64,000 nt of DNA from Eretmocerus hayati (lineage: Eukaryota; Arthropoda; Insecta; Hymenoptera; Aphelinidae), in assembly GCA_029851415.1 (NCBI GenBank), contig CM056743.1, positions 92,974,501 to 93,038,500 of the forward strand, read 5' to 3'. Below are positions 48,980 through 59,888 of the stretch, one piece after another (within the stretch, counting starts at the first letter, position 1; each line of letters opens with the position of its first letter). The notes below the pieces were generated by a model. That model saw nothing but the letters and a program-made list of their open reading frames with translations, did not search any database and was not told the origin of the DNA. The position numbers were made by a program, and so were the translations under genes.

Positions 48980-49950
48980 CACGGAGACGTGGAAAATTGT
49001 ATAGCCGTGTGGAAATATAACTCTCTCGCCTCCGTTCTAATCTCAAAAATTACAGATGTTCTCCCAAATCATAGAATCAATCGGAATATATTCCGAAGAC
49101 CTGGTGGATGCGTGGCTAAAGCCCAAAACGATCCGATGACGAAGGTCTAGGGTATTGTGGATTCGATCAAGGAATTATGCATTTCTCGCGTCCGCTTTAG
49201 TTTCGAAATTCACAGATCCATTTGGAGATTCCGAAATTCATACCTCCTATTGGGATAACTCCCTACGATATCAGGAGTATAGATTGATCCTCAGAACGCA
49301 TCGATTGAAAATCTTCAATCGGCGCGAATATATCGGTTCAAATTATTGTAGTCACCTCCAATCTGGCCTGGATATTCACAGATCCGTGATAAATTCTATA
49401 ATTAATTAGAAAAACCCCCTTAGGTTTCTGAAAATGTGTGAGATGGGTCCTTGAAATGATTTGATTGAAAATCTCCAATCGCCGCTGAGATGAAAAATTA
49501 GAGAATTGTAGAGATCAGAAAGAGATGCGATTTTTGCCTTTGATTCCATCTCAAAATTCAGAGATGCACTTCTACTCCCCGAAATCAACTGTGATATCTT
49601 TCTGAGACATTGGAGATGTGACAAACCGGACCCGAGAACCGTAGCATCCAAGGTCTTTAATCGCCGACGATATAATGCCCTGGAAAATCATAGACTCGGT
49701 CAGAAAAAACGTAATTGTCGCCTCTTTTAATCTCAAAATTTACAGATCGATGTTTGAATCGTAAGATCAATTGACATTCTCCTCTAGAATTTTTGATATG
49801 TGGTGAACTAATCATCAAGACGATTTGTGAGGAAGTTGTGGAGCCACTCGAAGACCAAAGCTTTGGAATCCATATAAATTCGATCAGAAAACACGAAATT
49901 GCCACCTCTCTCTTGATCTTCAAATTATTAGATTAATCTTCCAACGGAAG
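48980..49950. repeat. Degenerate tandem array, units about 160-190 bp
   Basis: The block (t)ctcaaaattcacagatc recurs in variants at about 49048, 49205, 49372, 49553, 49735 and 49923. It is accompanied by gattgaaaatcttcaatcgg-type and cctctt/cctcc-type blocks. Spacing grows from about 157 to 188. There is no coding capacity. It is unrelated to the 174-bp satellite as far as I can see. Confidence 0.55.
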
Positions 49951-52804
49951 ATTAGTTGGAATACATTACTAGGTTATTGGGGAATCGTGGGAACGATCCG
50001 AGAAAAATTTTTACAGTTTGAGTTACCCAATCGTAGACCTTCCAGGACTGTGGACTGAACCTTCCCAGCAATGTTGAACTTCAGTGTAAATTTGTATTTT
50101 CGTGATTTCTGAATATAATACTCAAGTTCTTTCAAGATACCAGACATCAGAGATTCTGTTCTCGATAATGTTTTCTCAAATAGGTTCGACTTCTTACTCT
50201 ACTTGTATGATTGGAATCACTCCATAATAATTGCAGCAACACGAGAGAAAAATAACGACGCCTGCATAGTATTTTCCTCCGAGTAATGTGTTACACTGCT
50301 GATTCATTCGGAACTTCGGGTGGGTATCTTTGAGATTTTCTAGCAGTAAAACAACTATCGTAAGTAAACTATTAGTGTTGAGATATGTGTACATTCAGCT
50401 GTGACACTGACAATAGCAGAAGCTATTAGGTAGTAGTGTAAGGAAACTGCTATACCGACTTTGGCGACAGCGCTACGAGATGATGAATATGAATATGTGC
50501 GAAGGAGAAGCGCTGCGCCAAGTGCGGCAGATCGGATAAGAACGTTGTGAGAGAAAGATGTATAAGGGAGCGTGGAACTCGGAGCAAGTATTGAATAAAT
50601 ATTATTTAGTGAAACAAGTGTTATTGAAATTGAAATCAACAACGGTCCAAGGAAAAATACCTTTTTTCCCAACAATTACACATTACAAGTCTTTGCTTGG
50701 TTACTCATTTGCACCATGGGTCAAAGTTACCCACCTCAAGGTGATGTGATTCATCAACAGCTGTAACGGGAGCTGGTGAACTGTTTTGTGTCATTTTTCG
50801 TAAAATCTAGTATACTGTTTGAAGCATCGTCTCCGAACTATTTTTCACTAAACCTGTGCCGGCCAGCCAAGCTTTGGGTCGTTATTTCTCTCTTAATTAT
50901 TCTTTCTCCTGTTGATTTTTATAGTTGATTATCTCGACAGTATGATTTGTGATATCCTGCGAAGGCTGAAACTCCTGAGGATGATAGTTTATAATAAGAA
51001 CTGACCGCCTGACCGCTCTGTAGTTGACGGATACGCGTCAGCTCAATTTTGAGAATCGGCATGCGGTATGATCATGTATCATACTTCGTAAAATTCGGGA
51101 ATTCGGAATATGGTGGATCTCATGTTTCTAAACAAGGAAATCAATCGGCAGACCTTTCATTAGTAGGGTGATTCCTAATCAGCCGGTCCATACGGTGCCG
51201 GTCCACGATGTCTACTGCGGAAAAAAACGTGAAAATGTGGGAAACTATCTGGAATTTGGTCATGTCGGAGAAAAACAGGCAATCTATTTTGAAGTCTGGT
51301 CGATAGTCGAGGATCTGGTAGCTGCCTGGACGTATTGAGAGATTTTGAATATTTCAAATCTCGGAAACGTGCTCGCGAAGTTGAAGCTTATTCTCTGTGA
51401 TCAACATTCACATTTTTAGAATGGATGAAGAACTTCCTCCTCAAAGCGAAGTGCATGGATCACACCACCGGTCGAAGGTTCACGCTCACCTCAAATTTTC
51501 TTTTCCAATTCTGTGAGTTGAACCAATCGGCTCTACATGACCGTGGAGAGCTTTAACTAGGCTCATACGAAGGTCGAGGGTCATTTTCGAATATTTCTAA
51601 TTATAAATTATCATCCTCAAGAGTTTCAGACCTCACAGAATATGACACATGAACCTGTCAAAATGATATCTCTGAAAATCAATAACAAAATAACCCCCCC
51701 CCCCCCCCCAAACTAGGCCGGCTGATGCGGATTTAGTGATCAATAGATAAGGGACAATGTCTTAAACACCTCTCTAGAATCCACGAAATGTGATACAGGA
51801 AAAATTCACTAGCTTCCGTACTAATTAGTGGAAAGAATACATTCCGTGGATTGAATTCACATAGGGTCGGATTCATAGTCGTTAATCCGAGATCAGGATA
51901 GGCGGATGAGGAGCGATGCGATCGCTGAGCCCAAATGTTAAATGCCTCGCCACGGTCATTGCAGCGCCCCAAATCCGCTGACTCTGATCTCACAATGATG
52001 ACTAATCCCAGACTCATTCTTGGATATAAAAACAAACACACAACTTGAATCAATCCCATGGCTGAGAATTCTGCAAAATTCCACGCCTCTCTCTCCAGAT
52101 AATATCTCATTGTAACGAGCGGAGAAGATACTGGTTGCACAATAGTGGGATTCGTTATTAGTGATTCAATAATCCTTCCTTACATGCTCCTCATCATTCA
52201 TCATCTATTTAGTTCTCAGCTGATAATGATTCCTCAACGACCTCCAAGAAGATGAACAGTAAGAGTCGACTATTACACTAGTACTTGAAGATACGTGAAT
52301 TCCAACCATGGTGCGATTGCCGTTTCAATTTTACTTACGAAAAATCGTTTAAAAGTCACTCAGAGTATCCTTAAACCAACTTTGAATGAGTTGGGAGACC
52401 ACCTCGCCAAATCTTCCCGTGAATGATTGTTTAGGGCTCGAATAACATCTTCTAATTGTTCTTAAAATTGCCTACGTTAAGATTTTCAAATAAATCAATT
52501 TTTATGATTTTTCCTTGAGAAAAACGTCAAAAACGCCTTTGGCGCTCTTCGACGATGATAAACGCTCAATTGTATGCTTCAAATTCCACCAAAATCTCGT
52601 CAGGGAATGCAAATGGTTTATGACGGTCTATCCCAAACGATTCGTAATGATTAGAGGAAATGATAGGCTACGAGAGTTGTGGCCAATGCTTGGGCAAAGA
52701 TTCAGATGGCGAATATAGAGAGGTCCACATACCTATATTGGGAGATTTCCCGTTTGCTCATGGCTCTGTTTCCTTTTCACTCACACTGATCTCGATAATA
52801 TTTA
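49951..52804. other. Gene-poor interval
   Basis: No gene that I can support. The longest frames (50355-50675 and 51733-52140, both minus) have no recognised domain. A C16 homopolymer lies at 51694-51709. Confidence 0.4.
51694..51709. repeat. C16 homopolymer
   Basis: Sixteen consecutive C (G16 on the other strand, able to form G-quadruplex structures). The true length may be uncertain in the assembly. Confidence 0.9.
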
Positions 52805-53822
52805 CACAATGCCTTGGACTCTCGACAAGGTCCTTATCGCGCAACAAAAGCTCTCACTCGGGTTCTGGGGAGCTTGCAGGTATATCATGTCTGCTCTATA
52901 TCATGAATTTGAGTGGAGGGGGTAGTCCTATCGTAGTTCTAAGATTTGCTTGCTCTCGTGAATAGGATCGACTCGAATTTTGAGTATTGTGCATGAAAAA
53001 GAAGGTGTAAGTGCAGAAACTGCAGAGAGACATGAAGAACTGCTGCAAGAATCTTCAGCAACTGACATGCAAATAGACTACCCCTATCCACATGTCGGAC
53101 GTAGGTAAGTCAGATAGGGCAATCTATCATCGTGCACGTCAATTGCTGAACATTTTCGGAGCAGTATTCTATGTCTCTTTTCAGCTTCTGCACTCTCACC
53201 TCCTCCTACAATACCCAACATTTGAGTCGATTCTCTCCATGAAAGCACGCACATGGCGTCTCAGAACTACGACGAGACTACCCCCTCCACTCGAATGCGA
53301 GATGTGGAGCAGGTATAATATATCACTAGATGGCAACCTCATTTCACGGTTGTTTTACAAAAATTTTAATATTAACCCTTCTTCAACCTGATGTCAGTGC
53401 ACCCAATTCACAATAGTGTATGAGACAGGTCTCTCTTCGTCTCACTGACGCGCCCCAGACAGAGACCAGGGCGAAACACACACTTAATATCACATACCCT
53501 TTTCACAGTCTGAATAATTCAGTGCGGTGTAGAGACAAGGATGGAAACTACCATCAAGTCTGCATTCGAGACTAATGATGATACTGAAGTTGGGTTCTTG
53601 ATATCTTCCCGATAGCTCTCTGGTTCTATAGGGGATGCATGTTACCTAGACAACCAGAGTGGCGGAAGCTCTGTCAAAAAATCTTGCTTCGATAAGAAAT
53701 GCCTCGCAGTTCGGCCGGTTTTCCCATCATATACAGGTATAATATACCTGCAAGCTCTGCAGAACCCGAGTGAGAGCTTTCATTGCGCGATGACGACCTT
53801 GCCGAGGGTCTAAGGCATTGTG
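52805..53822. repeat. Near-palindromic element split by a 411-bp insertion
   Basis: The left arm (52805 to about 53080) is mirrored by 53110-53322 plus 53747-53822. The outer ends are cacaatgcc and ggcattgtg. Internal matches include tgagtggagggggtag against its complement at about 53284, and ctctcactcgggttctg. The centre lies near 53095. Two exon-like stretches inside (acceptor and gtaagt donor around 52963-53107; 53183-53310) are mirror images of each other, so I do not call them genes. Confidence 0.8.
53323..53733. mobile_element. 411-bp insertion with 13-bp target duplication
   Basis: caggtataatata stands on both sides (53310-53322 and 53734-53746). Removing the insert and one copy restores the continuous right arm of the surrounding palindrome, checked against the left arm near 52880. 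A duplication of 13 bp fits a LINE-mobilised or SINE-like insertion better than a cut-and-paste element. No A/B box or A-tail was identified. Confidence 0.65.
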
Positions 53823-53825
53823 TAT

Positions 53826-53990
53826 TAGGGCGGGCCGGGAATCCATTTTTCTCGGGAATTGCTTTGCGCTAGTGAAATTTCACTGTCTCTTGATGAGAAA
53901 ATACAGAAATTTCTTCGCTGCTTGTTCAAAATTGAGTTTTTCACGTGGAGCAAGAGCCTTGAAGTTTAAGAAAATTGAAGAAAAACGTGT
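53826..53990 (+). mobile_element. Orphan hAT-type terminus related to the 26273-29944 element
   Basis: The sequence starts tagggcgggccgggaatcc and follows the order of the hAT TIR at 26273 for about 165 bp (tttttctcgggaattgctt, ttcgctgc, gtggagcaagagc). No partner end was found downstream, so it is a truncated or solo end, or its partner is too diverged. Confidence 0.55.
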
Positions 53991-54789
53991 TCTTCGACCT
54001 TTTTTCGCTATTGTTTTGAATGAATCTTCGCTGCATCTCCATATTCTGATACGTGCTTCAGTTTATCTTGAAGCATGTTCCAAAATCTATAAAATGAGTT
54101 AAGGTACGTCCGTATATAGGAACGCGGACCGAAGTTGTTGTAAATCTACGAAAGATGGGGTTTTACCCTTTTTTCACATTCTTCATCCGCGATCATAAGG
54201 AAGCTTTGTGATATATAGCCACCCGACGAAGAAAACTCTGTCCAGATTGTTACGCTTAGGCTTCCACAGTTTTCACTATTTTGCGTTTGATCGAGGGAAA
54301 TCTCCTCTGTACTGCCGAGCGATGAAATCTTATGATGGGGCAGAAGTCCAGGAGATTTTTGAAAAATGAAAAAAAACGTGACGTTTGGATGGTTTTTCCA
54401 AAAGTGACGCGATAGAGCGCAGACTATTTTCTTCGACTGAGTCGTCATATGAACGACCATTTCCCATGTATTTTCCCCCGTAGAAACAAAGAACGAGGTC
54501 TTCTTAGACCTCACCGGTCAAGGGTCTTCGTGGATCGAGAGATACCGATCCTGGCGATAAGACTGAACTTTCCCAAAAAACACCTAAATCCATTCAAATC
54601 GCATGAAAAGTTTGGAATCTCAGGGAATCGGGACGATTTCAGGAAAATAGTCTAGAATTCATATGCTGGCGGTCACAATAGTGTATCATCAGGATTAAAG
54701 TTAGGAACAATATTATTCTTTTCATCTGAATTATTTTTTTTTTTAATAGAACTTTTTAAGATTTGCTTTCTTGGTCTGTTTCGATTGAC
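53991..54789. other. Spacer
   Basis: A 122-codon minus frame (54146-54514) is the only notable frame; no motif supports it. Confidence 0.3.
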
Positions 54790-55870
54790 TAAAGTCGAAC
54801 GAGCTTGGCGAGCGAGTAACTCCATGTATTTCCATTGGCTCATGTTGAGCAGTCGTCGGGTATCAGTGGCATAGTGACTGGTACAACGTCTCCAAATGGG
54901 TTAGAGGGAAGTCAGTATGCATTTTCTTAGGAAATTACCCCTTAAACATGATGGTGGATTCATTTGCATCCATTTCTCCAAAATTTAGCATAGTGTTTGG
55001 GATGCGAACGAAGTAGCGCAAGAGCCATCAGTAAAATGCAATCTCACAGCAATGTTTTGTTGTGAGGATTGCATCGCCAAAGCGGGTATAAGGACCAAGA
55101 TGGGGTATTGATTCATTATTTCCATTGTACTTCCCGTGTAAAATTCGTAATTGAGCTCACTTTCTTCCTTACAAGTCAAGTTTTTCTTGTAATCGCGGAG
55201 AACTGTCATGATATCCCATAGTCCACTTTGATTCGGCGGATAAAAACTCGACCCAGTTAGCTTCGAGGTGTATTCCTGAGTGCGTTTCCATATTATAGCA
55301 CTTTTCATATTATATTAAGTGGACTGGAATGCATTGAACGAGTATATCAGTAGGGCTCTTGCTTGACTTTGTGGGAACAACTTTCAATTGATCCTCTGTA
55401 TTGTTTGAAAAATTTTAATGGAATCTGGAAGTTTCTGGAGGATTCCGACAGTTCTCCGTGATTCAAATGGAAATCTGACCAGTCCGAGAAGAACTGGCCG
55501 CAAATTCGGAGTCCACATGAGTTAATACAAAAAAAACCACGAATCAATACTCCATCTTGGTCCACATAACCTCTTCCTCGATTCAAAACAGGACGATGCT
55601 CTGAGATTGCATTTACTAACGGTTCTTGTTCTACTTCGTCCGCATCTCAAGAACCATGCTAGATCTCAAAAAGTGGAATGCACCAGCGTGGTTTACGAGG
55701 AATTTCCTATGAAACTGCGTACTGGCACCTCTCTAACCCGTTTGGAAATGTTGTGTCAGCCGCTATGCTGCCAATTTCGGTTGACTGCTCAACATATGAG
55801 GGTTTCCACGGAACTTTTGACTTTTGTGTTACTGCAATGATTCTGGAGTATTCTAAACTATGGGGGGTGC
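54790..55870. repeat. Diverged near-palindromic element
   Basis: 54790 to about 55290 is mirrored by about 55310-55870. Matching marks are catgttgagcagtc, caaatgggttagag, gatgcgaacgaagtag, ggaccaagatggggtattga and cggagaactgtc and their complements. Divergence is greater than in the other palindromes here. The right arm read on the minus strand has a fairly clean frame (55586-55347) whose left-arm counterpart is broken, so the arms may derive from a once coding sequence. Confidence 0.7.
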
Positions 55871-55966
55871 ACAGAAGTGGCATTGTATAGTATTTGGCAT
55901 CATTCAATATTCTTTCTTGTTGAAACGCATCCTGATTTGTCAACAGAGGACCGCAAAAGATGATTT

Positions 55967-56045
55967 TTGATTGATTGATTGATTGATACCTTTTATTTGC
56001 ACAATAGCAAAACATAATATTCACATAAGTGTAAAAATACAAAAA
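55967..56045 (-). mobile_element. 3' end fragment of a LINE
   Basis: Read on the minus strand: tgttttgctattgtgcaaat, then aaaggtatcaatcaatcaatc. This is a non-LTR 3' end with a 4-bp tandem tail (TCAA)n. No coding part remains. Confidence 0.5.
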
Positions 56046-56720
56046 GAAGTACTAACCTATAGGAGGAACTATAGGGGTAGAAAATTAATACTCATGAACA
56101 ATAAAGAATAATATCACAATGAATTCAAAGAATTTGGTCAAGGTTTCCTTAAGAGTAATAAAATACTAGCGATATTGCCTTGCTCGCTAACGCTCGCTCG
56201 GCATCACTTTATTTGGGAAACTAGATAGTTTTGCGATTTCTAAAGGTATTTTAAAATTTTTAGAAAGTTGTTAAGATAGGTTTTTTAATAGGATTCTTCA
56301 CTACTAAGACTATCGATTAATAAAAAACTTCTGAAGCTTTTAAAAATTAACTTTCCCATACAGGCTCACGCACGCAAGCACAAAAAAACTCTCCAATGTT
56401 CGATATGACTGTTGTTTCTACATTTTCCAGAAGACTACTTTTGGAAAATGTAGAAACATACTTTTGAATTGATACTTACTTTTGAATTCATCGAAGAAGT
56501 TTCTATATTATAAGAAACCTTTCAACTATACGCGACTGATGAGGATCTGTAATAAAAAAATTTGAAAGAAAAATTTGTTCCGCTCTAGACTCAATCTCTA
56601 GACGCACACAGCTGATAAGGACTTCCATCTCAATACAAATACTTGTCTACATATGTGACATCCTCAATGGTCCGCTCTGAATTGTCGTAAAATTATCTCA
56701 AAAAAAGACCATAAAATGAA
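56046..56720. other. AT-rich spacer with a hairpin
   Basis: A perfect 16-bp inverted pair lies at 56414-56429 and 56442-56457 (gtttctacattttcca, 12-nt loop). No gene recognised. Confidence 0.5.
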
Positions 56721-56723
56721 ATT

Positions 56724-56900
56724 CTAACGGAATGAGGATAAAAGATAATAAAGAAAATGATGAGATAACTCAAAGATAACGGAAAGATAACTAAAAGATG
56801 AAAAGATAACCGAAAGATGACGTTGAGATAAAAAAATAATCAAAAGATAACTACCAGATAATCTCAGATGATAATATAGACGAAGATACAATACATATTT
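56724..56900. repeat. GATAA-rich simple repeat, copy 1
   Basis: An irregular run of aaaagataa(c) units ends in agatac...acgcgaca. A second copy is at 59515-59665. It lies directly upstream of the TATA box at 56951. Confidence 0.7.
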
Positions 56901-56950
56901 AGATACACGCGACATCGATCTTGAAAGTCGTTAGAGGGAGCTGATAAAAG

Positions 56951-56984
56951 TATATATAAAACTGAAGCGGCGAGTAGGGCCAGT
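56951..56984 (+). promoter_or_regulatory. Predicted core promoter (TATA plus initiator)
   Basis: tatatataaa at 56951-56960, then an initiator-like ccagtc with its A at 56982, 31 bases after the first T. This spacing is standard for arthropod TATA/Inr promoters. Confidence 0.55.
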
Positions 56985-57013
56985 CTGTCTTAACCCATCG
57001 TGGGGTGAAGTCA

Positions 57014-57587
57014 ATGCCGCTCCTGATGATCGAGGAGTCACTTCGGAAGCCAACCTCCAGGAGATACGGGATCAATCGAAGTCTATCACAGGGGACTTCA
57101 CAGGTGAGTAATTTCATCTAAACAATTGAATACACAAACATTTAAACATATAACTTCAATAATTATATAATGTTTCATTCAAGTTGTAGCATCCAACAGT
57201 ATGGAGCAATCTCAACTCCAGTCTCAACTCATCATCATCCGGAAATTCCCGGAGCATCATAGGAGGCTGCAATGGTGAGTCTTTATTGATCACTCGATCA
57301 ATAATTAATTGATCAATTAATATTAATCAATATGCATAAAATGTTCGATACACTCACTCATATGAATCCACAGTTACACACACACACACACACAAACACG
57401 AACTCACTCACATACATTCACGCTCATTCACTCACATGTAAATATACCTACCACACAATTCACTAACACATAAACAAATTCAGTTGGTCTATGAACAATA
57501 ATATAACTTTCATTTTATTTATTTTCAGCCAATAGATCAGCCCAACATCCGATTGCAGCTGATCATTCAGATGTTAAAGAAAAATGA
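57014..57587 (+). CDS. Predicted small spliced gene, 77 residues, unknown function
   Basis: Exons 57014-57103, 57190-57274 and 57529-57587 are joined by donors gtgagt (57104) and gtgagt (57275) and acceptors caagttgtag (ending 57189) and tattttcag (ending 57528). They give 78 codons including TGA, open across both junctions (phases 0 and 1). The protein starts MPLLMIEESLRKPTSRRYG, is Ser/Asn-rich in the middle and ends HSDVKEK. It has no signal peptide or membrane span. The transcript probably continues: donor gtaata at 57637, acceptor ttctacag ending 57953, and AATAAA at 58169-58174. CA repeats sit in the introns. An ATG 32 bases after the predicted start site, two perfect donors and a poly(A) signal support a real transcription unit. 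A frame of this length can arise by chance, so it could also be a non-coding RNA. Confidence 0.45.
57376..57394. repeat. (CA)n microsatellite in intron 2
   Basis: About nine CA units. Similar tracts lie at 57722-57739, 57828-57846 and 57855-57870 in the next predicted intron. Confidence 0.9.
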
Positions 57588-58168
57588 CTTTGCCACTGGA
57601 ACAGTCAAGGGTCATATTCAAAGGCTGCACTGATAAGTAATAGAATGATCTTTTGAATGATCAATGATTATTAATATAATCTATAATTTTATCAATTAAT
57701 AGGCCTATAATAAATCTTTCAACACACACACACACACACTCACTCACCCACCCACCCATACACGCACATACACAATTAATTTCAACATTCAATACCTATA
57801 CACAACACCTCCCTCATAATTCTATTGACACACACACACACACACATCTACTCGCACACACACACACACCCATATATACACATATACACACAAACGTCTT
57901 CAATTGTTTTATAGTAGAAAAATAATACGCTTTAATGATTTTTCATTCTACAGCACCACCGAGGCCGAGAGAAAGTGTATCCCGCTAACCCATTGGACAA
58001 TCTCAGTTAACAGGAGATTCTCAACAGGAAATACGTAGTCCAGGTGATTCCAAATCATTGAAGATTATTTAATGTTCTGAATGATAATGTAAGATTCTTA
58101 TACTATTCGTGGAAAATTATAAAAACTTCATGAAAATTGTAAAGAAATGTATGTATATTGAATAATCC

Positions 58169-58174
58169 AATAAA
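58169..58174 (+). terminator. Poly(A) signal AATAAA
   Basis: Canonical hexamer at the end of the predicted transcription unit that begins near 56982. Confidence 0.5.
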
Positions 58175-58190
58175 ATTCGACAGAGACGGG

Positions 58191-59514
58191 ACTTTTGCCC
58201 GTCTCTCCTTTCTCTTCTCCATTCATTTCATAGGTTTAGTTAGAATAAACTTTCGAATAATTTTAAGTCACTTGAAAAGGACTATAAAATGATTTTTGCT
58301 AAGGTTTGACAAAATCCAATTCATTTATATTCAAATTTCGACCATTTTAATTGATTGCAATATTACACTTAATTTAGAAACAAGACCATGACAATAGGAC
58401 AGAATTTTCAATAATGATAATCTTGCGTCATAGTAGAACTTTTCCTAATAATCAATCGACTTGACATCCACATACGAAGAATCCAGTACTTGACTATCGC
58501 CTGCGGTAGGGTGCCTCACAAAAGTGCTGAGGTAATGTCAAGGACTCGGTGTTCTTATTAGCTGACTGACGGATTCCATCGAAGAATTTCCCCCCAATTG
58601 AATCCCTACATATCTGAGTCATTCTACACAGAACCCTTGAAGGTCCCCTGTTAGTAAATGACTCATCCATAGATTTGTACATTCTCTTGGAATCGTGAAA
58701 TTCTGGGCTACGAACGCACATACTCTGACTGCATTATCCATCATGCAATAATTGAACAGAATAGAGAAAAGATTCTCCTGATAATAACTTTTAGAAGATC
58801 TTGCGATCAATTAAAATCGTCATCAGAGATCAAAGTTTTCCTTTTTTTTTCAATACTCTCACCAAAATAGAATAAGAGATAATGATAAACTTTTTAATAA
58901 CTATTGTTGCAAAATGGATTTTACACTGAAGAACACTAACAGTCTCTCATACAACACCATTGATGATTCAAAACAAATCTAAAATCACATCAATCACAAT
59001 TAAAACACTTCAATTCACACTGATGAGAACGTTGCGGTGACTCGCCTAGGCCATGGCTCAAGAGTGATTAACTCCGCTGAGAGCGACCGAAGCGAAAAAT
59101 CCAAAACTAATCCATCAACACTTCACACACAACATGATAAGACACTCAAATCAATATAACAAAAAATCTAACAATTTCCATAATGCAACAGAAGACATTT
59201 ATTCATTCAAATTCATTAATAAAATCTTTCTAAATAATTATCAAATCTTCTAAGGCGTACCCAATGCATAGTTGAAAAGATATTCAATGACCAACTTTTT
59301 TCATGGTAAATCACTCAAGTGTTTCAGAAAAAATCATGTAAATTAAACAACGATTGAGTAATACCATCTCTAAAAAATTACATAGTACATAAAAAATCAA
59401 TCACTCCAATATTAAATTGGAGTGATTGATTTTTGTATTGAACAATTGTATTAAACACCAAAGAAATGAAAATGTATCAAAAAATCACTCGAAAAAGGAA
59501 AAACAACCGAAAAA
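58191..59514. other. AT-rich spacer with a hairpin
   Basis: No gene recognised. A perfect 19-bp inverted pair with 5-nt loop lies at 59392-59434 (aaaaatcaatcactccaat / attaa). Confidence 0.5.
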
Positions 59515-59665
59515 GCAAAGTAGAAATAATCAAAAAACGACTAAATAACTTAAAAATAATCATAAGATAACCAAAAGATAAAAAGATAATCAAAAGATAA
59601 CTTTAAGATGATCATAGATGATCTTAGATAATCTTAGATAGTAAGTACTTAGACACTCGCGACAC
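59515..59665. repeat. GATAA-rich simple repeat, copy 2
   Basis: The same kind of run as 56724-56900, ending in cttaga-ac-cgcgacac. Here it is not followed by a TATA box; 59666-59888 shows no clear feature other than the presumed 3' flank of the LINE. Confidence 0.65.
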
Positions 59666-59888
59666 ATAAGGGCTAGTGTCGCTCTCAAAATACCGACTCA
59701 TATTTTTTTCCGTCAAGTTGGCAACCCTGCTCACGATTTTACGTTGGCAGCCCTGCTCGGGGGGATCCGGACGGACGGGATTTTGCCCGCGGCTTAATTA
59801 TTGCAATTAATGATATACTTTCCGAATATCACAGCATCTTGGTCAGTCGAAGACGACGGGTCAGTTTATGAAAGCTTTTGCTGGAGAC

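Noticed and set aside
50355..50675. Hydrophobic 106-codon minus frame and the opposing plus stretch
   Set aside because: Both strands are partly open and neither shows a family motif, so I cannot support a gene.
51733..52140. 135-codon minus frame
   Set aside because: No recognised domain, no splice or promoter support, and no duplicate copy to show constraint.
52963..53310. Two exon-like segments with acceptors and gtaagt/gtataa donors
   Set aside because: They are inverted copies of each other within a palindrome, their phases do not join, and one has an in-frame TGA.
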